From Haberlea rhodopensis (taxonomy: Eukaryota; Streptophyta; Magnoliopsida; Lamiales; Gesneriaceae): a stretch of 64,000 nucleotides of DNA. Both the position numbers and the translations under genes were made by a program. Under the pieces are notes generated by a model, which had not been told where the DNA came from, searched no databases, and was given only the letters and a program-made list of their open reading frames with translations. Positions 57,602-64,000 of this stretch are shown one piece after another; the first letter of the stretch is position 1, and each line of letters starts with the position of its first letter. The stretch spans positions 1,054,001-1,118,000 of the forward strand of contig CAJQUN010000153.1 of NCBI GenBank assembly GCA_907163345.1. Reading direction: 5' to 3'.

Positions 57602-59473
57602 TGTGATACCCGGGAATTATTAGTGTTAATCCCGGTGTGGTAATAATCCTTGATGGATTTTAATTGTGGCAATTGTGTATTAATTGCTGTTTTGGGACTC
57701 CCGGAGATTTTAAATCCTGTTTTTGGAGTCGTTGGATCCAAGGGATGAGATTGTATTCTCATCGTGGTGTAACCTTGGAATTTGGACTTTGGTAGGATTT
57801 GGGGTCCGGAGCACTTTGTACTGGGGCTGGTAATAGGAATTGAGGTTAGAGAGATGATTTTTGAAAACAGATGATATTTAATGAATCATGATGTATTTGT
57901 GAAGAGATTGGTATTTTTGAGTTTTGGTACTATATATACCAAGGGGACTCGGTATTCCGTGATTTGGCACGAATCTTTCCCTCTCTCCTCTCTCTCTCTA
58001 CGCCTAACCCTTCTCCCCCATTTCCCCTCTTCTTCCCTTGGAAGAGAAATCGTTGGTAGCTGGGCTCAGGAGCCGGTTTTCTCGAAGATAATCAGGTATT
58101 AATCTTCCCCTCGTCTTTGTCTTCGATTTGGTATATTTTGAGTATTATGCATGCTTAGCCGGGGGGCTTTTATTTTGGTAATCGTCATGGATTGACGATA
58201 TGTTGGGAGTTATGAACGTGCTTGGGCACGTGGTTGCATGCTTGTGTTTAATTGTGAGCTATTCTTGTGTTAGCACATAATTCATCGGGTCGTGGGACTC
58301 AGGCGAGGTCGCACTCGAACTACGGAAGTATAAGGTACGTATAACGTACGAGCATAGCCTGTTATATTATTGCAACTGTGAAATGCATGGTACGTGATAA
58401 TTGCAATAAATGGTTGTTGAAATGCATGGTTTGCAGCACCAGTGATAACTGGATTGTGAAAGGTATCGTATATGGTAATTGCGATAAATGAAAATACATT
58501 GGGAATAATATGGTGCCGCCTTGGGCGAGCAATGATTGAGATGTTGTCGCCGTTGAGCGACTGTCGGTCATGACGCCGCTATTGTTGAGCGTGCGTGGGG
58601 TTTGAAATGCCGCTATTGTGGAGCGAGCAATGAAATATGAACATGTAATCATTGGTTAGATATATGTGATATCTACGGTCTTTTATATAATGATTTTACC
58701 ATATTGATTATGGAACTGGCATAATAGAAATGGTATTAGTTAATTTATGTGGCGATTAACTGGCTTTGGGAATTTGATAAGTTTGGTTATTTTGAGAACA
58801 GGAACGACACCGGGGATCCGGATGAGGATGATACCATCCATGGAGTATCATTTAAATTCTGTAAATTATAAACTGCAATATTTTGATTATTGGATTTGTG
58901 GTATTGGTATGCTCACCCCGTGTGGAGGCTGTCTCTGTTGGGGCAGGTGATATAGGTGTAGCAGCAGCTTTGGAGTTGAGCTCGGGCTGTTGATTGGAGG
59001 TACTTCCAGGATCAAGGTACCAGAGCTGGTTGAATAAGTAAACAGATCCAGTGTTGAGATCGAACTGTGCTTGGGAGGTGCTTCCAGGATTGAAGTACCA
59101 GTCATGGTACCTGGTAGAGTATTTATACATTAGGTACACGCTTATTCATTGGGTGCTCTCATGTGAGTACTTCCTTACGTGTATATGGAACGTATAAATG
59201 GGCATGATTCTCTCTCTTCATTTATGGTTGCATGCAATTAAATACGGAATTGCTAAATGAACTGGGAGTATGTTAGTGTATTATTATTAAGGTGCATACT
59301 ATGGAAAAGGTTTTGGTTGGAAAGTTGAACAATATGGGGTTCTAATGCAAGAAATTTTATAGGGGTTACGGTTTTATACTTGCATGTGGTTTCCTTCCCA
59401 TAATCATATAATTGTATGCGTTAATGGCATGTGTTAATACACTAATAACGGGTTAAGGGCGGGGGTCCTTACA
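57602..59473 (+). repeat. Element H 3' LTR
   Basis: A 1872-bp LTR, TGTGATACCCGGGAATTATTAG to GGGGGTCCTTACA, a few percent or less different from the 5' LTR, with small indels in the CT run and near 58860. Confidence 0.93.
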
Positions 59474-59792
59474 AAACTTGTACACCATTAATTAACATGA
59501 TGTATAAAATACCTCAACATGATATTTTAAAAGCATTTTCCCAAAATTCACCCAAACCTCAATTAAATACATGCTTTACCAATAGTTATCAACCATCAAA
59601 ATTAACTCATGTTAACACCCAATTTCCCAACACGCATAACATGCACCCTAAAATGCACCACCGGGTCACGCCCACCATGACTAAGCATTTCGCCATAATA
59701 ATTAAATCCAACACCAGATTAATTAATACCATAAATAATCACATAAACATAATTAATGCCCAATTGCATATAATTATTTCGGGGATATCACA

Positions 59793-61270
59793 ACAACATC
59801 TCAATCATTGCTCGATCAAAAGCGGCACCATCTAATTCTCAATGCATAAATATACATTTGTAGCAAATACCATAAACCATGCATTTCAATATCCGTTTAT
59901 TGCTAATACCACATACCATGCAGTTTCCATATACATTCATTGCAATACAGTGTACCATGCACTCAACAATTGCAATAATATTAAAGGGCTATGCTCGTGC
60001 GTCATACGTACCTTATAATTCCGTAGTCCGAGTCCAATCTTGCCTGAGTCCCACGACCCGATGAGTTATGTCCTAACACATAAATAACTCACAATTAAAC
60101 ATAGACATGCAATCACGTGCCCAAGCACGTTCACAACTTCCAAACCTATCGTCCATCCATGACGATTTACCAAAATGAAAAGCCCCTACAGCTAAGCATG
60201 CATAATACCCAAAATATTCCATTTTATAAGTGTAGCATTCCCATTGGAATGTAGACAATTGCCCCGGAAATCGGCTATTTAAACCCCGATTCCTAAATCC
60301 CGACATTTACCAAAATTTCCGAAAAAACAACATCCTCGGGACGGCGATCGATCGCCGATTTTATCGATATCGATCGCCCCTGACCAGTGGGCAACAGCGC
60401 CTTATCGCGATCGATCGCGAGTCTCCGAGATCGATCACCAACCCGCTCGCGATCTATCGTCGAGAACTTGCGATCGATCACCATCACTGTTTGTCGTCAA
60501 CAAATTTTCAGCTGCTCGTCGCGATCGAATCGGCCCTCCTCGGCGATCGATCGCGACCTGCGATTTTTCGAAAAACTCGAGCTTCCATGGATGTTTTTGA
60601 CACCCAAACTCAAAACCAACACCCCTAACTTCCTCAACACCTCCATTACACCAATTAAACTCAATAAAAACTCTAAAAACAACATTTTAGATTTTTAACC
60701 AAAACCCCCAAATCTCAAATCCAACCCAAAACTCAACCATCTAGCACAAAACTATAATCAAATCGAAGCTAAAGGTGAGGAGAAGAAGATTACCAGCCTT
60801 TCTTCAAGAAATCGGCTCCCAGGACGAGCCCCCATCGCTTTGTTTCCAAGAGAAGAAGAGGGAAGGGTTTGGGGTAAGAGAGAGGCGTGAAGGAGGGGAG
60901 AGAGATGAGAGATTCCGTATAATGACGGAATATCGAGTCCATTTGGTATATATAGCACCAAGACTCCAAAATACCAATACCTCCATGATTCATTAAAAAT
61001 CATCTGTTTTCAATAATTATCTCTCCAACTCAAATTCCATTACCAGCCCCAGTACAAAGTACTCCGGACCCCAGATTCCACCAAAAACCAAATTCCAAGG
61101 TTATCACCACGATAAGAATACAATCTCATCCCTTGGATCCAACGACTCCAAAAACCGGATTTAAAATCCCCGAAAGCCCCGAAACCGTAATTAATTCATA
61201 ATTGCCACAATTAAAATCCTTTAAGGATTATTACCACAGGGATTAACACCATAAATCCCCGGGCATCACA
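59793..61270 (-). repeat. LTR of element I (H-related), truncated by Gypsy C
   Basis: On the minus strand it begins TGTGATGCCCGGGGATTTATGG (61270) and runs to 59793, where Gypsy C entered. It is homologous to the H LTR on both sides (CT-rich start near 60870-60905, and the CATGCTTAGC segment near 60195-60205) but carries about 0.5-0.65 kb of extra sequence (roughly 60240-60760) with the palindrome array. A TATA candidate (minus-strand GCTATATATACC) lies at about 60945-60956. Confidence 0.88.
60345..60553 (-). promoter_or_regulatory. Eight-site CGATCGATCG array, LTR I
   Basis: Sites start at 60345, 60367 (degenerate), 60408, 60428 (AGATCGATCA), 60450 (CGATCTATCG), 60471, 60522 (CGATCGAATC) and 60544. 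In LTR orientation the steps are 22, 51, 21, 22, 20, 41 and 22. It is the most decayed array of the window, in the oldest element. Confidence 0.6.
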
Positions 61271-61492
61271 AGTTATCCCCCACTAATAAAATTTCATCCT
61301 CGAAATTTGCACGGCGTACTCCACGTACTGCTGAGATTACAAAATCCAAACGGATTCACATCGTCGAATCATGAACATGTCATGAACGACACACCAACCG
61401 CAAGGATACCGACCTCGCACCAAAACCCGGAATGGGATAAACCTCCCAAACCATTACAACCGCAACAGAACGTCAACATAAGGCGCTACTGG
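61271..61492 (-). mobile_element. Element I internal remnant with PPT
   Basis: Minus-strand PPT-like TTAGTGGGGGATAA (about 61272-61285) next to LTR I, then about 200 bp matching the end of the H internal region (about 57360-57590, including AATTTCGAGGATGAAATTTT). It ends abruptly at about 61492. Non-coding. Confidence 0.8.
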
Positions 61493-62260
61493 AATTATAT
61501 TTCGGCCATTGTCGATTAAAGGAGTTAATTGATAATGAGGCATTAAGGGTAATCCCAAAGAAATTGTATGACTTCTAAATCACAAAGGTTGTGATCCTAC
61601 TGCTATGATACACTTGAGTCTCGCTGGTCACAAGTAACCGACCTCCGATCTGCCGATGAGAATTGAGGCTTATATGTTAAGTGCTCAAGATAATGTGATT
61701 GATGTTAATGGGACAAGGTTAATTTTTGAAAGCTTATCACTTTAGTGGGGTTTCTATATTTGAAAATGTTTCAGCTATAGAAAGTTATAAATTAAAACGT
61801 TTGATATATTTATGTCTCATATTTTATGTACAACGGTTGTACTTCAAGTTGTTCAATCGGATTGAGCTACTTGGATTATGAGTTTAGTGCTCGTGTATTG
61901 ACTATTGGGCAAGTGGGAGATTGTTAGCATATGTGCCCTACAAGGCCATTAGTGGCTCGGCATAAATATATAGGTTATGTCCCTTAAAGAAATACAACAC
62001 AATTCTTAAAATCTTAGTCACATAACTCTCGTCGTAGAAAGACTAACACCAAACTAACGTTAAGATCGTGGGGTCAGTTTGTTTGGACTTGAGGGATCAC
62101 TGCTGTCATAGGTGTACAGTAATCTCTTTTTCATGAATTATAATTGATAATCATGTTTTATATATGAATCTATATCGATCGTCCGTCCCCGAGTCTAGAT
62201 CTGTTTACTGTTTATTTTTCGCTGCGTTTGGATCCGACGCCGAGGGACAGAAACCTAACA
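61493..62260 (+). mobile_element. Copia J remnant: internal tail, PPT and 3' LTR
   Basis: A 339-bp LTR at 61922-62260 runs from TGTTAGCATATGTGCCCTA to GAAACCTAACA (inverted ends TGTTAG/CTAACA). It is preceded by the copia-type PPT AAGTGGGAGA (61911-61920). About 430 bp of internal sequence before it has no ORF. No 5' LTR is present in the window. Confidence 0.75.
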
Positions 62261-63662
62261 CATGCATTAGGGAATAAAATATATGAGGAGATCAAATAAG
62301 ATTTTCATGAACGAATAAGAAGATAAAGGATGAGGTGGCAACCGATTATTATGGAATTCACTATAGAGATGTGTGTCTGAGATAGATGTAGTTTAATTTT
62401 AATAAATTGGGATGTTGTTTATCGCTAAACATTTGTTTTATTTTTAAATTTATAAAATCTGAATCATCATATTACACGCATATATTTCTACGATGCACGG
62501 ACACTGATACGACGACTTTGACACGACACGAACACGACGATTTGGATTTTCAAGATTTTCAGGATACAACACGGTTGAGATACGTCTGTATATTTTTATA
62601 TATATTGCACATACATTATATTACAAAATACTAAAATTCACATTTTAAATTCTGAAATCATATAAAAGCAACCAAAATATTCTTAACAAATTCAAGAAGC
62701 ATATAAATAAATGCATATCAATGTAATCATCATAATATCACTCATACTCACACTAAATACATAATACTTTAATTAACATAAAGTTTAACCAACACGTCCA
62801 AATAAAAGATAACCAAAAAAATATTCTTACCAAATTGAAAAAAATCATATAATAATTGAATGTCATTGAAATCATCATAATATTACTCATACTAACACCA
62901 AATATATATAACTTCACTTTACCGTTTTTTTAAAACCCATTGACTTTCTCTTAATCATATACAATTTTTTTGTAATGGAAGGTAGTACCTTGTATCAAAG
63001 TATTTTCCAGGATGTATTTCATTGAAGAATATTTTCTATCGGGTCTGTATATATATATATATATGAGATTATATAATAATAATAATAACATTATTGTATT
63101 AGAAGGTAAAATTGCATTAATTATTACAAGAGTATTGTGAGGATAAATGGAAAGGTGCAACAAAAATATGAAACAGGATTTTATCCTATATAAGTCAAAT
63201 AGGATAAATACAGATATTCATACTTGAGTATAACTAAGTGTAATTATAAATGAATTGGATAAATTTAAATATGACGTAGATCTATCATACTTTGATTTTT
63301 TTGGAACAATTAATTTTGATTAACGACATTAGAACTAGATTACATATACCATAAATCTATTATAATAAAAAAAAATTAAAAATTTAAAAAGAAATTAAAA
63401 GGCACAGAAGTGAAATTAATAAAATATTTACTTGTACTGTGATGATTCAATTTTTATCAACTTAAAAAAAATAAAAGAAACGTTTTATGATTTAGCAACA
63501 TCTTTATTAATTAAAATTAAATAACATATCACACACACATATATATTAATTAAAATTAAATAAATAAAGATGATAAAGGGGTCAGAAATAACTCCAAAAA
63601 CATCTCGAAAGACACTTAAAATTATTAGAGACCAAATAAAATAATCTCTAGGTTGTAAAACT
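62261..63662. other. AT-rich intergenic spacer with a diverged tandem duplication
   Basis: No gene is seen. Two imperfect copies of a roughly 95-bp segment (62669-62762 and 62811-62910, period about 141 bp) share AATATTCTTA and AATCATCATAATAT words. A CGACACGAACACGACG-type stretch lies at 62510-62545. (TA)n at 63048-63063 and (ATA)n at 63072-63090 are simple repeats. The right end is the 3' flank of the glycosyltransferase. Confidence 0.7.
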
Positions 63663-64000
63663 TTAAGCAGCAGAAGATTTAAATGAAGAGATAAGATCAG
63701 ATAAAGCGTTTACTGATTTGTTTGAGAGACCATCTGTTTTTAAGGAAATATCTATTTTCTCCTTAAAGTACAAGACTCTCTGTCTTATTTCATGCCCTTC
63801 TCTATCAATCATTATTTTTCTGATTGCTGATTCAATCTCCGCTCTTTTGAACCCGTACTCCAATTTGATCCCAACTTTCCAGACATCATTTATGTATCGG
63901 GAATTCACCATCTGATCTCCAAAAAAAGACGAGCAAATCATCGGAACACCTTCACAAATACTCTCAAGAATTGAGTTCCATCCACTGTGAGTCCAAAATC
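63663..64000 (-). CDS. UDP-glycosyltransferase, family 1, C-terminal part (runs off right edge)
   Basis: Minus strand, stop TAA at 63663-63665; 111-112 residues are visible without interruption. The upstream end holds the second half of the plant PSPG box: WTHSGWNS, then the conserved Glu (LESICEGVPM) and the terminal GDQ whose Asp and Gln contact the sugar of UDP-glucose in known members. The box should be 44 residues; its first part (WxPQ) is off the window. The helical C-terminus (EIESAIRKIMIDREG, LSDLISSF) is of normal length. The style (FFGDQMVNSRYINDVWKVGIKLE) is closest, from memory, to UGT76-like enzymes, which glycosylate small molecules in the cytosol. Substrate cannot be told. It looks intact and is the only host gene seen. 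Confidence 0.93.
   Translation of the reverse strand, partial: FWTHSGWNSILESICEGVPMICSSFFGDQMVNSRYINDVWKVGIKLEYGFKRAEIESAIRKIMIDREGHEIRQRVLYFKEKIDISLKTDGLSNKSVNALSDLISSFKSSAA

Larger units (their letters stand above)
51795..59473 (+). mobile_element. Element H: LTR retrotransposon without coding capacity (LARD-like)
   Basis: A 7679-bp element with TSD AAACT at 51790-51794 and 59474-59478. 5' LTR 51795-53689, PBS from 53694 (TGGTATCAGAGTAGTGG, tRNA-iMet with one change), 3.9-kb internal region 53690-57601, PPT TTAGTGGGGGATAA (57588-57601), 3' LTR 57602-59473. The internal region has no gag or pol motif in any frame. The stretch before the PPT (AATTTCGAGGATGAAATTT) matches the corresponding end of Gypsy F, so H probably descends from a Tekay-type element and uses its proteins. 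Confidence 0.92.
29817..59792 (-). repeat. Gypsy C 5' LTR, split into three pieces by F and H
   Basis: Pieces are 29817-31082, 51365-51794 and 59479-59792, about 2010 bp in total. On the minus strand it starts TGTGATATCCCCGAAAT (59792) and ends GGGTCCTTACA (29817). The joins are exact: the GCGAT TSD of F at 31078-31082/51360-51364 and the AAACT TSD of H at 51790-51794/59474-59478. The LTR holds GCCGC/AGCGA repeats (30330-30545) and the palindrome array. It is inserted in LTR I with right flank ACAAC (59793-59797). Confidence 0.9.

Noticed and set aside
62507..62545. CGACACGAACACGACG stretch as a transposon end
   Set aside because: No matching inverted end or target duplication found nearby.

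Overview
This is a stretch of a plant nuclear genome, probably a eudicot (inferred from element types and the one host gene, not proven). About 62 kb of the 64 kb is nested LTR retrotransposons. The only host gene is the 3' end of a family-1 UDP-glycosyltransferase on the minus strand at the right edge (63663-64000). Nearly every element boundary is fixed by TG...CA termini, 5-bp target-site duplications (TSDs), primer-binding sites (PBS) and polypurine tracts (PPT). No retroelement reading frame is fully intact.

Nesting, oldest to youngest. Element I (minus; LTR 59793-61270 plus a scrap of internal sequence) was hit by Gypsy C (minus; coding 26929-28947, 5' LTR split into 29817-31082, 51365-51794 and 59479-59792). 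Gypsy C received a 648-bp hAT-type non-autonomous element in its leader (29032-29679). Its 5' LTR received Gypsy F (31083-51359, TSD GCGAT) and non-coding element H (51795-59473, TSD AAACT). F's own 5' LTR holds a three-LTR tandem of a gag-only Athila-like family G (37645-50083). In its reverse transcriptase Gypsy C is broken by LTR fragment D (26768-26928). D was hit by Copia A (window start to 26767), and Copia A was hit three times: solo LTR 550-2662 (TSD TGTAT), Gypsy E 4429-13403 (TSD ACATG) and Copia B 14664-23469 (TSD CTTGT). A short Copia remnant J (61493-62260) and about 1.4 kb of AT-rich spacer separate this pile from the UDP-glycosyltransferase.

Gypsy C, E, F and the solo LTR look like Tekay/Del-type chromoviruses: tRNA-iMet PBS, CCHC knuckles, DTG protease, FIDD reverse transcriptase, HHCC/DDE integrase, and a C-terminal chromodomain visible in F. 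Copia A and B are Tork/Angela-like. G has a tRNA-Asp PBS, gag and a plant-transposon-associated accessory ORF, but no pol. H has good LTRs, PBS and PPT but no coding capacity.

The most striking signal cuts across these families. LTRs of the solo element, E, C, F, I and G all carry an array built from the 10-bp palindrome CGATCGATCG. Its complete form is eight sites in four pairs. Sites within a pair are always 20-22 bp apart start to start (exactly 21 in every G pair). The gaps between pairs vary, mostly in steps near whole DNA turns. I know of no described element with this layout. A second unusual signal is in H: a long run of GCCGC/AGCGA repeats in which the arms change together (AGCG with CGCT, GGCG with CGCC), as expected of a conserved stem-loop.
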